Positions 29,970-38,513 of a stretch of 64,000 nt of DNA are shown piece by piece (position 1 is the first letter of the stretch; every line of letters starts with the position of its first letter). A program made the translations under genes and the position numbers. Origin of the DNA: Candidatus Methanimicrococcus odontotermitis (GTDB taxonomy: Archaea; Halobacteriota; Methanosarcinia; Methanosarcinales; Methanosarcinaceae); NCBI GenBank assembly GCA_031286065.1, contig JAITUZ010000039.1, positions 39,600 through 103,599 of the forward strand. The letters run 5' to 3'. The notes beneath the pieces were generated by a model. It worked only from the letters and a program-made list of their open reading frames with translations, was not told where the DNA came from and did no database searches.

Positions 29970-30383
29970 AGTGTAACACCATATTATTTTTTGAGAAATT
30001 CTATATCAAAAATAGTTATATTAAAGGTTATTAAAGGTTTGTTTTTCAAATATTTGTCATTTATTTATCATTTTAATCCCGCCCGGGGAATTATGTTTAT
30101 ATAGAAGCGTTCAATCTAAACATACATTCGTTACATTTGACCGGCATGCATTGAAATCCGGCTGAAACAGAATACGGCAAAGTTCTTGCCGCGAAAAAAA
30201 ACGATCATAAAAAAACGAAAATACTTGTACCCTCATACCGTTTAAACCGTTTTTTACATCTGTCTGTTCGAGAAAACCCCTTTAATAAAACAGAAAATCA
30301 GTCTCAACTGCAATTTTTTCTGTTTTTGCGTCTATTGTTTAGCTTCAATGAGATGACAATACTGAAAAAAAGGAGAGAATACC
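29970..30383 (+). promoter_or_regulatory. Upstream region of pta-ackA, possible long leader
   Basis: 414 bases without a gene. A clear TATA-like box, TTTATATA, lies at about 30095-30102, some 280 bases before the pta ATG. If it drives pta, the 5' leader would be about 250 bases and includes GC-containing potential stems. A standard AAAGGAGAG ribosome binding site lies just before the ATG. A closer, weaker promoter cannot be ruled out. Confidence 0.35.
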
Positions 30384-31379
30384 ATGAATTTTTTAGAAAG
30401 CATTAAGAAACGAGCGAAAGCGGCGGATAAGACGATCGTGCTGCCCGAAACCGATGACATTCGAACACTGAAAGCGGCGGACATGATATTACGGGAAGGA
30501 ATTGCCAAAATCATTTTAATCGGCAGCCGAAATACCATACTCTCTAAAGCGGACAGCTTAGACCTTTCAAAAGCGATATTTATTGACCCCGCCGATTACA
30601 CGGAAATGGAGACTCTTTCCGCCAAATTGGCCGACCTCCGCAAAGAAAAAGGCATGACTCCGGAAGAAGCCGCCGACTTGCTCAAAAAAGACGCTTTGTA
30701 CTTGGGCTGTATGCTGGTAAAAGAAGGCATTGCCGACGGCATGGTCGCGGGCGCTGTGAATTCGACCGCGAATGTAATGCGCGCCAGCCTTCAAATTCTT
30801 AAAACCGCACCGGGCGTCAAATTAGTATCCAGTTTCTTTATCATGGTCGTTCCGGACTGCAGCTACGGAGAAAACGGCGTTTTCCTGTTCTCCGACAGCG
30901 GCTTGGTTCAAAATCCCAATGCTGAAGAGTTAGCCGCAATCGCTCAAAGCGCAGCCGCTTCATTCCGCAAACTCGTAAGCGCAGAGCCGAAAGTGGCCAT
31001 GCTTTCTCATTCTACAAAAGGCAGCGCGAAGCATCCGGATGTTGATAAAGTAACGGAAGCCTTGCGTTTGGCAAAAGAAGCCGCGCCGGATCTCTTATTA
31101 GACGGAGAATTCCAATTGGACGCGGCGATCGTTCCTGAAATCGGCAGGCAGAAAGCACCCGGCAGCCCGATTGCGGGCACTGCCAATGTACTGGTCTTCC
31201 CGGACCTGGACTCCGGCAATATCGGCTACAAGCTGGTGGAGAGGCTGGCAAAAGCGGAAGCGTACGGTCCCATCACTCAAGGCATCGCAAAACCCGTCAA
31301 TGACCTTTCCCGCGGGTGTACCGCTGAAGATATCGTCGGTGTTGCGGCGATTACGGCTGTTCAGGCCATCACCGAATAA
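30384..31379 (+). CDS. pta: Phosphate acetyltransferase
   Basis: Interconverts acetyl-CoA and acetyl phosphate; with AckA it activates acetate in Methanosarcina-type methanogens. 331 residues of the short Pta type without the N-terminal regulatory domain. It opens with NFLESIKKRAKAADKTIVLPE and contains the DGMVAGAVNSTANVMRASLQ and FSDSGLVQNPNAEELA regions that form the CoA and phosphate site. A strong AAAGGAGAG site precedes the start. In Methanosarcina this gene pair is thought to have come from clostridia. Confidence 0.96.
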   Translation: MNFLESIKKRAKAADKTIVLPETDDIRTLKAADMILREGIAKIILIGSRNTILSKADSLDLSKAIFIDPADYTEMETLSAKLADLRKEKGMTPEEAADLLKKDALYLGCMLVKEGIADGMVAGAVNSTANVMRASLQILKTAPGVKLVSSFFIMVVPDCSYGENGVFLFSDSGLVQNPNAEELAAIAQSAAASFRKLVSAEPKVAMLSHSTKGSAKHPDVDKVTEALRLAKEAAPDLLLDGEFQLDAAIVPEIGRQKAPGSPIAGTANVLVFPDLDSGNIGYKLVERLAKAEAYGPITQGIAKPVNDLSRGCTAEDIVGVAAITAVQAITE

Positions 31380-31441
31380 ATGTTCATAAACGCGGCAAAC
31401 AACGGACCGCCGCGTAAAAATAACGAAGGAGGAACACAAAT

Positions 31442-32632
31442 ATGGACGTATTGGTTTTAAACTGCGGCAGCTCGTCGCTGAAGTATCAATTATTGAATAT
31501 GGAAACGGAAACACTGTTGGTCAAAGGATTGTGCGAGCGCATCGGCATCGACGGTCAATTGAAACACGATCGCGGCGATAAAGTGTATGAAGCCGCTCTG
31601 CCCATGCCCGATCATGAAGCGGCTGTCAAAATCGTATTGGACGCGCTGCTGAATCCGGAACACGGCGTCATCAAATCCATGGACGAAATCACCGCGGTGG
31701 GACACCGAGTCGTCCACGGCGGCGAACATTTCACCGACTCGGTATTGATTACCGATGACGTGGAGCGCATTATTGAAGAATGCAGCGCGTTGGCGCCTTT
31801 GCACAACCCGCCGAACTTAACAGGCATCCGCGCCTGTAAGCACATCATGCCGGCGGTTCCGCAAGTCGCCGTTTTTGATACGGCGTTTCATGCGGGCATG
31901 CCTGCCAAAGCATATTTGTACGCGATCCCTTACGAATATTACGAGGAACATAAAATCCGTAAATACGGTTTCCACGGGACCAGCCACAAATACGTTTCCA
32001 TGCGGGCGGCAGAGATTTTGGGAAAACCGTACAAGGAATTGAAAATAATTACCTGTCACCTGGGCAACGGCGCCAGCGTCTGCGCGATCGACGGCGGTCG
32101 CTCCGTTGATACGTCAATGGGCTTAACGCCGCTGGAAGGACTGATAATGGGCACGCGCAGCGGCGATATTGATCCGGTGCTGGTCACGTTTATTATGCAA
32201 AAAGAAAATAAGACGGCGCAGGAAACATTAGACATTCTGAATAAAAAATCAGGCGTTTTGGGGATTTCCGGCGTGTCCAGCGACTTCCGGGACATCGGAC
32301 AAGCCGCATCGGAAGGCTGCGAGAGAGCGCAAGCCGCTTTGGACGCTTACTGCTATCGGGTCGCCCGTTATATCGGCAGCTACATCACCGCCATGAACGG
32401 CGCGGACGCCATTGTTTTTACGGCGGGCGTCGGTGAAAACAGCATTCAAACCCGAGAAGAAATCTGCAAATATCTCACCTGCTTCGGCGCGGAAGCGGAC
32501 TCTGAAAAGAACAATTCAAGAGGCGCAGAAGTCGATTTTTCAAAAGACCACGCCAAGGTGCGCACTTTGGTCATTCCGACCAATGAAGAATTGGTGATTG
32601 CCAGAGACACAAAGCAGCTCATCAAAAAATAA
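31442..32632 (+). CDS. ackA: Acetate kinase
   Basis: Phosphorylates acetate with ATP. 396 residues with ASKHA-family motifs: the N-terminal [36 protein letters not shown] (active-site histidine) and [14 protein letters not shown]. Follows pta by 62 bases after a GGAGG-like site and shares its terminator. Confidence 0.97.
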   Translation: MDVLVLNCGSSSLKYQLLNMETETLLVKGLCERIGIDGQLKHDRGDKVYEAALPMPDHEAAVKIVLDALLNPEHGVIKSMDEITAVGHRVVHGGEHFTDSVLITDDVERIIEECSALAPLHNPPNLTGIRACKHIMPAVPQVAVFDTAFHAGMPAKAYLYAIPYEYYEEHKIRKYGFHGTSHKYVSMRAAEILGKPYKELKIITCHLGNGASVCAIDGGRSVDTSMGLTPLEGLIMGTRSGDIDPVLVTFIMQKENKTAQETLDILNKKSGVLGISGVSSDFRDIGQAASEGCERAQAALDAYCYRVARYIGSYITAMNGADAIVFTAGVGENSIQTREEICKYLTCFGAEADSEKNNSRGAEVDFSKDHAKVRTLVIPTNEELVIARDTKQLIKK

Positions 32633-32636
32633 TCCG

Positions 32637-32668
32637 GAAGAAGTTTAGGACTTCTTCTCTCTTTTTTT
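32637..32668 (+). terminator. Hairpin terminator after pta-ackA
   Basis: GAAGAAGT (32637-32644) pairs with ACTTCTTC (32650-32657) around a 5-base loop, and a seven-T run at 32662-32668 follows. It lies 5 bases after the ackA stop, and the T-run serves the plus strand. Confidence 0.7.
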
Positions 32669-32695
32669 CAAAAAATAAGAACGTGCGAATACGCG

Positions 32696-33322
32696 TCAGC
32701 GTATAAAATTCATCATCACTCTGCTTTCGTCTTCCGGCAGCGGTATCGTCTCTTTTCCTGCGGCAACCGCTTTTAAAAGCCACGCCATGGCGCGGGCGTT
32801 TTTCCGAAGAGTTTGAACGCCTTCAGCGTCTTTTAATATCTCTTCTTTCCCGCTTCCGTAAACAACCGTCCAGTACTGAGACGGCGGCATAATGATTTCA
32901 GCGAGATTTAAAAAATTGTTGAGCTGGTGCGTCACGTCAACGCCGCCGGCGCGCCTGACCGCGGTCAGCGAAGTTCCGACTTTGTATTTGAAATATTCAG
33001 AGCTGGTGAAAAACACGCGATCCAAAAAACACTTCATTGTGCCCGATATGCCGGCGTAATACGTCGGTGACGCTAAAATCATGCCGTCCGCGCCGCGCAT
33101 TTTCAATGCGACTTCATTGACCGAATCCTCTTTAATGGCGCAGTGATTGTTTTCAGAAGACATACAATAGAAACATCCTCTGCAGCCGCGAATTGATTCG
33201 CCGCCGATATGAATGATTTCAACATCAATTCCTGCTTTTTCCAATTCTTCGCTCATGATTTTAAGCGCAGCTGCCGTGTTCCCGTCTTTTCTCGGGCTTC
33301 CGTTGATTGCAATGACTTTCAT
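32696..33322 (-). CDS. Iron-sulfur flavoprotein (Isf-like)
   Basis: 208-residue flavodoxin-like FMN protein with the compact Isf cluster motif: Cys47, Cys50, Cys53 and Cys61 (CRGCFYCMSSENNHC). The FMN phosphate loop is INGSPRKDGNTAAAL and SPTYYAGISG is also typical. Isf of methanogens takes electrons from ferredoxin and reduces oxygen or peroxide, so a role in oxidative stress is plausible. It is convergent with ackA and faces the pta-ackA terminator. Confidence 0.88.
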   Translation of the reverse strand: MKVIAINGSPRKDGNTAAALKIMSEELEKAGIDVEIIHIGGESIRGCRGCFYCMSSENNHCAIKEDSVNEVALKMRGADGMILASPTYYAGISGTMKCFLDRVFFTSSEYFKYKVGTSLTAVRRAGGVDVTHQLNNFLNLAEIIMPPSQYWTVVYGSGKEEILKDAEGVQTLRKNARAMAWLLKAVAAGKETIPLPEDESRVMMNFIR

Positions 33323-33619
33323 TTAAGGGTCCTCTCAGAGTAATCAATTTTAAAAAAGTTGATATATAACGGATTTGAACAAAAAGTTTTTGCATTTCAT
33401 GACCTTGCACGAAAATTCCTTCATGCACTTAATTTCCAACTTCTGCACGAAAATGAAGTCATGTGCACGAATATTCTATTCCATTTATTTGGAATAGAAT
33501 GTATTTAAATATTTTTAAATAAGAAAATCCTGCATTCAACGGAGAAGTGCATAATCTCCAAAAAATAAATGGGATACATTATCTTCTTGTAATTTGCACA
33601 AAACAGGAAGTAAGCACCC
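33323..33619. repeat. Intergenic region with short direct repeats and a palindrome beside an IS remnant
   Basis: No gene. TGCACGAA(A/T)AT occurs three times (near 33405, 33444 and 33465), and a perfect 10-bp inverted repeat ATTCTATTCC (33473-33482) / GGAATAGAAT (33491-33500) lies next to them. AGAAGTGCATAATCTC at 33543-33558 matches, inverted and with one mismatch, GAAATTATGCACTTCT at 35186-35201 and is probably the left end of the IS30-like element. Confidence 0.5.
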
Positions 33620-33978
33620 ATGCAATTGACAGTCTCTGAATATAAAAGCTATAACCATCTCTTATTAAACGAACGAATTCGAATTGAAATCCTCTTAATC
33701 TGTGGAAAAACTCAATCCGAGATTGCGGTGGCCATCGGCCGCTCACAATCTACAGTTTCACGTGAATTGAAACGAAACCAACCGCTGAAAAACAAAGTAA
33801 AATACAATGCTGAAAGAGCTCACACTCGCAGCAATGAAAGTAAATGGAATGCAACCGCGAAAGAGAGGCTGAGTAACCCACTCATCCGTGAATATATCTC
33901 TGAAAGGATAATGATTGGAGGGTCTCCTGAACAAATTGCCGGTAGAATCGGGGTTGATAAACCCTGATTAAAAATCAA

Positions 33979-34715
33979 GGGTCATGATAAGAACAGAGGA
34001 TTTCCCCTCAAAATTTTTAGGATTTTATGATATAAATTTTCATTCCTATAATTGTATCTAAACTCACACTCTTTTAAATACAGATAAAAATACTTTTTAT
34101 CAATCCCTCTGTACTTACTCATCTTGGTTTTAGAGTGTCCCTGGAATCCTTCAATCCCATTTATATGACTTGTTCCATTTACAAATTCATCTTTTCCATG
34201 GTCAACCCGATAGTGTTTATCATATCCGACATCCACTAACCCGTCATATCCGTGCCATTTGTCCGAATAAATAACGCTATCAATCTCAACTTTTCCACGG
34301 ATAATTGATTGCAGCGTAGATTTAGAACAATCTGGAACAATTTCGGTATAAACCATCCCATGTCGTTTTACTAATCCAAAGACAATTGTTTTATGACCGG
34401 CACCACGTCCTCGCTTTCCTTTTACACGTCTTGGACCGAAATAAGATTCATCGACTTCAATTTCTCCTTGGAATGGGGGTTCCAAGTTACAGAATTCGAC
34501 AATCCGCTTGCGGATTGCCATCAAATATCTGTTTATTGTGATTCGACTGATTCCTGTGATTTCAGATATCTGAGTTGCATCCAGATCTAATGCAAAAAGC
34601 TTCACAATTTGACGAAATTTTGCTTCAGAAATTTTAGAACGGCAAATATATTTATTTTTCATATACAAGGGCATGATTTGAACACCAAATTACTTAGTTG
34701 TTCTTATCGTGACCC
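33979..34715 (-). mobile_element. IS1595-family insertion sequence, intact, with 8-bp target duplication
   Basis: The 737-bp element has terminal inverted repeats GGGTCATGATAAGAACA (33979-33995) and, inverted, GGGTCACGATAAGAACA (34699-34715), 16 of 17 matching. It is flanked by perfect 8-bp direct repeats AAAATCAA at 33971-33978 and 34716-34723. One transposase gene fills it. Perfect target repeats and an intact gene suggest a fairly recent jump into an already decayed IS30 element. Confidence 0.9.
33982..34674 (-). CDS. IS1595-family (ISXO2-like) transposase
   Basis: 230 residues. An N-terminal helix-turn-helix (DLDATQISEITGISRITINRYL core) is followed by the ISXO2-like DDE domain: first Asp in EVDESYFGPRR, second in VIYSDKWHGYD, and a HINGIEGFQGHSK segment for the third position. 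Its TGA lies inside the terminal repeat. No passenger genes. Confidence 0.9.
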   Translation of the reverse strand: MPLYMKNKYICRSKISEAKFRQIVKLFALDLDATQISEITGISRITINRYLMAIRKRIVEFCNLEPPFQGEIEVDESYFGPRRVKGKRGRGAGHKTIVFGLVKRHGMVYTEIVPDCSKSTLQSIIRGKVEIDSVIYSDKWHGYDGLVDVGYDKHYRVDHGKDEFVNGTSHINGIEGFQGHSKTKMSKYRGIDKKYFYLYLKECEFRYNYRNENLYHKILKILRGNPLFLS

Positions 34716-35256
34716 AAAATCAATTACGAAAGTATTTATCAGTAAATTTACAAAGTTCAGAATCGAGAAACTCTCTGACCAGATATCTATTGAAAACAGA
34801 CCTGAAATCGTGAATGAAAGGAAGAGCCGATTTGTGATTATCAATTTATTGAAGGATAAATCGACAAAAGAAATGATGGATAAAGCGGTTGAGAGTTTGA
34901 AAATGTTTCTGAAGGAGATGAGAAAAACGATAATGTTTGACAACGGAACTGAAAATGAGGGACATGGGAGATTGAAAGAAGAGTTGGAAATGGAAACGTA
35001 TTTCTGTCTCCTGTATCATAGTTGGCAAAAAGGAATGGTTGAAAATTCAATTGGGTTGGTAAGGTGCCAATATCCAAAATGTACAATTTTCTCTCATGTG
35101 AAGAAGAAAAGCTAAAAGAATTACAAGGAATGATAAATAATAGATCCGGAAAGTGTCTGAAGTTCATGACTTCGATCGAAGTCATGAAATTATGCACTTC
35201 TTGATTGAAGATGAGATCATTTGAAAATATTCGAAAAAGATAAATACTATCAATTC

Positions 35257-35274
35257 TTAAATATATTAATATAG
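35257..35274 (+). promoter_or_regulatory. AT-rich promoter candidate for the secreted protease gene
   Basis: A TTAAATATATTAATATAG stretch lies about 65-80 bases before the protease ATG at 35337, where a GGA site precedes the start. It is the best TATA-like match between the IS remnant and this gene. Confidence 0.35.
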
Positions 35275-35336
35275 TTATGGGGGCAAAATGAATCTGTTCA
35301 ATATTTGACCCTTAATTAAAAATGAAGGAATAAAAC

Positions 35337-35924
35337 ATGAAAATCATAAAAATTATGGCTTTTTTGTTTGTGCTTCTTGTCATATCAATGACATTGGAAA
35401 GTGCAACTGCATATAATACGACAAGCTCTAATGGTGCTAGTTGGATATGGACCGTACAACCTGTACAAGTTAATTCATCCTCTTTGCCATCAACATGGCG
35501 AACTGCTACTAACAATTCCATGAATTCATGGAATGCCGCTGGTGCAAATTTTACCTATATAAATCAGCAAAACAACTCAATACATACCATTGTCACACAA
35601 TCTGCAACTTTAAATCAGAATGTACTTGGACAAGAATTTCCAACCGCCGGAGTTTGGGTATCTGGTGTAAAATGGCAAAAAACAGCATCATTAGTTAAAA
35701 TAAACACTGGATCGGGATATGTATGGTCAACTGCTTCGACTTGCCCGTCTAAGTCATATGATGTTGAAAGTGTAATTGTTCACGAGTTGGGTCACACTTT
35801 GGGTTTATTCCATGAAAATAGCAATACTGCTTACACAATGCATGAGTATCTATCAAATGGAACAACAGATCACCGATCTTTGGAGACAGATGATAAAAAC
35901 GGATCAAAAGCAATTTATCCATAA
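35337..35924 (+). CDS. Secreted matrixin-like zinc metalloprotease
   Basis: 195 residues with an N-terminal signal peptide (IKIMAFLFVLLVISMTLESATA). The zinc motif is His149-Glu150-x2-His153 followed by His159 (VIVHELGHTLGLFHE), the HExxHxxGxxH arrangement of metzincins. The Met-turn is YTMHEY. There is no propeptide or anchor, so it probably acts outside the cell. It sits in an AT-rich accessory block ahead of two related secreted proteins of unknown role that may be its substrates or inhibitors; that link is conjecture. Confidence 0.85.
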   Translation: MKIIKIMAFLFVLLVISMTLESATAYNTTSSNGASWIWTVQPVQVNSSSLPSTWRTATNNSMNSWNAAGANFTYINQQNNSIHTIVTQSATLNQNVLGQEFPTAGVWVSGVKWQKTASLVKINTGSGYVWSTASTCPSKSYDVESVIVHELGHTLGLFHENSNTAYTMHEYLSNGTTDHRSLETDDKNGSKAIYP

Positions 35925-35937
35925 AGGGGATTTTGAT

Positions 35938-36597
35938 ATGAAAACAATTTTCAAAATATTAATAGCTGTTAGCGTTCTTTTTTTTGCAGGTATCGTTTTG
36001 TTTAGTTTAAATTTAATGACCACTGATTCTTCTGCAAATGAAGAAATTATTCAAATTAGTTCAAACGCAAGTATTCCATATTATACATACAGCGAAATGA
36101 AGGAAAAAAGCGATTTGATTGTTTATGGTACTGTTGTAGAAATATCAAATTCAAAATGGAGTACATCTGATGGAAAACAACCAAAAGGAGTGCACAAAGA
36201 AGAACGTATAACTGAAAAAGGAGAAAAGGGCATTTATTTCACTTTTGATCTTTTACCGAACGAAGGGATTTATACAGACATGACATTTTTGATTGAAGAA
36301 TGTTATAAAGGTAATATAACAAAATCGGAAAAAATAATTATTCGCTCCTTTGGCGGCACGGTTGGGGAATTTAAGATGAATGATGTTGAAGCCTTAAATC
36401 CAGAAGATTTTAAAGAAGGAGAAAAATTGGTGTTGTATTTAACAAAAGATGCAACAGGAACAATAAAAGATGTAGGGCCTGAACATTATGTTATTTTAAC
36501 TCCAAGAGGAAAATTGTCTTTTAATGGAGAAGTACTAATAAATGCAGATGGTGAAAAAGTCAGTTTGAATGAAACTCAAATTGGTTTTAAAAACTGA
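35938..36597 (+). CDS. Membrane-anchored extracytoplasmic protein, paralogue of the next gene
   Basis: 219 residues from the ATG at 35938, supported by AAAGGGGAT upstream; the frame is open further upstream, but only as a shadow of the protease. An N-terminal membrane anchor (FKILIAVSVLFFAGIVLFSL) precedes a domain with SDLIVYGTVVEIS, GIYTDMTFLIEECYKGN and IIIRSFGG. The same features recur in the following gene, so the two are tandem paralogues. No family is recognised. It starts 14 bp after the protease gene. Confidence 0.7.
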   Translation: MKTIFKILIAVSVLFFAGIVLFSLNLMTTDSSANEEIIQISSNASIPYYTYSEMKEKSDLIVYGTVVEISNSKWSTSDGKQPKGVHKEERITEKGEKGIYFTFDLLPNEGIYTDMTFLIEECYKGNITKSEKIIIRSFGGTVGEFKMNDVEALNPEDFKEGEKLVLYLTKDATGTIKDVGPEHYVILTPRGKLSFNGEVLINADGEKVSLNETQIGFKN

Positions 36598-36627
36598 TAA
36601 AAAGCTCAATAAATTCAAGGCAGTACT

Positions 36628-37251
36628 ATGAAAATACAAACTTTTTTGATAGGAGTTTTACTCTTTCTTTCAATTTTTGTTTCGGGGTGTTTAAATGCCG
36701 ATGACAGCCCCTCAGATTCGGATGTGAAATACAATTCAAGTTAGAAAACAACCGAATTTAAAAGGGGCTACCCTGAAAATATTCCCTTAGGTGACAATAT
36801 TAAAAGATTTTCGGTATATACAAGCTCGAGTGACTCCCAAGTGTATCACAGAGGAAAAGTAATGCTGGAACGCTATTCTGACTTAATTGTTTATGTCACC
36901 ATCAAAGAAATAAAGCCATCAGTATGGGATACAGATGACAGCAAAATTCCACAAGAAGTCCAAAATCAATTAGATGCTGGCGGACTTTTGTGGTCCTCGG
37001 ATTATGAGATATATACAGATATGATTGTTACTGTTGACGATTATGCAAAAGGAAACAGTTCAGAGGAAATTACAATTCGTCTTTTTGGCGGACAAGTGGA
37101 TAACATTGTTCAATATAGTGAAACTTTGCAAAATCCATGGGATTTTGATACCGATGACCAATACTTGTTATATTTAACAAATTATCGATTTTATTCTTCA
37201 AATCCATATCAATTGACTCAAGGAGAATCTGTTCGAGTTGTTGTCAACTAA
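36628..37251 (+). CDS. Lipoprotein with in-frame UAG (possible pyrrolysine or read-through), paralogue of the previous gene
   Basis: The ATG at 36628 (AAGG seven bases upstream) opens a signal peptide with lipobox FVSGC, the cysteine being residue 21. After 38 codons there is a TAG at 36742-36744, and the same frame continues for 168 codons to TAA at 37251. The part beyond the TAG contains the conserved core (SDLIVYVTIKEI, EIYTDMIVTVDDYAKGN, ITIRLFGGQV), which matches the preceding gene. So the signal peptide and the domain are one gene with a single amber codon in the linker. It is either decoded as pyrrolysine, as in Methanosarcinaceae, or is a nonsense mutation. A conventional caller would see only 36841-37251. 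Confidence 0.65.
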
Positions 37252-37483
37252 TCCTCATTTTTTGTTTTTTCAATTTATTTTTCAAACTTATCTTTAATCG
37301 AACGGTGTATAATTTTCGTTTGTGGTCAGGTTTCGCATTACTATTCTCTATCAGAATACGTTCTTTAGCTATTCTGCGATTATTCGCTTTTCCTCCTCTG
37401 TCAGGGGATGATTTCTTTTTTGGAGTTTCACATTTCGTATGCAGTTTGGCTACTCCTTGAAAATCACTGTCACCTTGTATCAT
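37244..37483 (-). pseudogene. Fragment of an IS5-type (DDE_Tnp_4-like) transposase
   Basis: About 79 codons on the minus strand read as the C-terminal part of a DDE transposase: GDSDFQGVAKLH (the D-S-x-Y/F-Q-G motif), TPKKKSS, then NRRIAKERILIENSNAKPDH, where RIxxEN corresponds to the last catalytic Glu region. The rest of the gene is missing. A relic that overlaps the start of the next relic. Confidence 0.5.
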
Positions 37484-37489
37484 TATATC

Positions 37490-38280
37490 TTTTGATACAG
37501 CATTTCCGACATTCCAATTTAGAAACAGAAGATTTCAGACACGTTAAAAATATGGAAGATGTTATCGTTTTAATTTTGGAAGTTATAAACGATGCTCCGA
37601 TAACATTGAGTGACGATCTGCCGGAATTATTGGTCTCGACTATTGGTGAAATATTCGATAATGCTTTTGAACATTCAAAAGCATCCTATATAAAGGGGGA
37701 AATACTTTAAACCCGATACAGATATGTTTTGTTTTTCATGTTATGACACTGGTGTCGGCATTTGTGAAAATGTCAGAAGTTATTTAAAAAAACCAATTAC
37801 AGAGGAGAAGGCATTGATTTGGGTGATGAAAACTCATAATACAACGAATCCGAAATTTTCAAGGGGTTTAGGTTTAATCGTTATTGTTAGAGTTTGCAAA
37901 AGCGAACAAAGGGAAAATATGTATTTTTACAGGAAATGTCTTGTTTACTTTCTCACAAAAAGACAGTGAATATCACACTCTTCAAAACAAATTTATTGGG
38001 ACATTATTTGAAAGGGATATAATTCCGGATGTTTCGCACGAATATAAAATTTAAAGGTGTCGATTGTGATTATAATAGCAAAAGAAATTATTTCGAATGG
38101 ATTTTCAGAAAATGATGCCCAGGCGCTTTTGTCAAAAATAAATAAATGCTTAGAAGACAGAATCATTCTATTACATTACAGAAGACACAGATTTCAATAG
38201 TCATTTTTTTGGCGATAATCCGAACATTCATTTAATAACGTATTAAAACAAAATGAGATAAACATAATGTTTTTTACATA
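37490..38280 (+). pseudogene. Broken GHKL ATPase / STAS-like regulatory protein
   Basis: Several frames on the plus strand together show a histidine-kinase-like ATPase. An N box (TIGEIFDNAFEHSKA, near 37640-37680) and a G1 box (YDTGVGICENVRSYL, near 37745) are visible. Later come FSRGLGLIVIVR (near 37860) and the closing QNKFIGTLFE (near 38000). Beyond that, IISNGFSENDAQALLSKIN looks like the start of a STAS-like (DUF4325) domain. Stops and frame changes separate the parts, so the gene is dead. The intact version would resemble paired GHKL-STAS proteins common beside bacterial and archaeal mobile elements. Confidence 0.5.
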
Positions 38281-38513
38281 TATATTTGATAGAAATTGAA
38301 ATTAATTTCCCTTACCATTAGGATATTTCATTACGGAATGCATAAACGTCCGGAGTATTGTAAACCCGTCAGTAATTTATTTATAGTTCACATTCATTTT
38401 CACTTCAATTTTATGAACCGATTCTGTTTTGGCGTCTTAAGAAACCCGAAAAGGCTGCCGAAGAGATAAAAACGGAAAATGAATCATTTTATCAAATTAT
38501 TGGGAGGGCTGAA
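38281..38513. other. Intergenic region before pycB
   Basis: 233 bases with no gene. AT-rich, with a TTTACATATATATTTG stretch at about 38273-38288 that could be a promoter, and TTGGGAGGGCTG just before the pycB ATG as a strong ribosome binding site. It marks the return from the accessory island to housekeeping sequence. Confidence 0.4.

Larger units (their letters stand above)
33620..35196 (+). pseudogene. IS30-family transposase, broken
   Basis: The N-terminal piece (33620-33967) has the IS30 helix-turn-helix (RIRIEILLICGKTQSEIAVAIGRSQSTVSRELKRN; core QSEIAVAIGRSQSTVSREL) and ends at a TGA that precedes the nested insertion. After the insertion the frame resumes with NYESIYQ, then hits a TAA. 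A third frame gives ISIENRPEIVNERKSRFVII, FDNGTENEGH and YHSWQKGMVENSIGL. A last frame gives EEEKLKELQGMINNRSGKCL. The usual ~30 residues between PEIVNER and ERKSRFV, which contain the first catalytic Asp, are missing. This could be a deletion between the two similar NER/ERKSR stretches. Not functional. Confidence 0.75.
33543..35201. mobile_element. Degenerate IS30-family element, itself split by an IS1595-family insertion
   Basis: Bounded by a 16-bp imperfect inverted repeat (33543-33558 and 35186-35201; 15 of 16 match). Inside is a plus-strand IS30-type transposase broken by stops, frameshifts, an internal deletion and the nested element at 33979-34715. I found no obvious flanking duplication for the outer element. 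It forms the left edge of an accessory island. Confidence 0.65.

Noticed and set aside
34609..35115. Independent 168-residue gene
   Set aside because: It starts inside the nested IS1595 element and its useful part is a fragment of the IS30 transposase.
35337..35924. Protease as a cytoplasmic housekeeping peptidase
   Set aside because: It has a clear signal peptide and the metzincin HExxHxxGxxH pattern, which fits a secreted enzyme.
36841..37251. Independent 136-residue gene starting at GTG 36841
   Set aside because: It has no ribosome binding site or signal peptide of its own and continues in frame from the lipoprotein start at 36628 through a single TAG.
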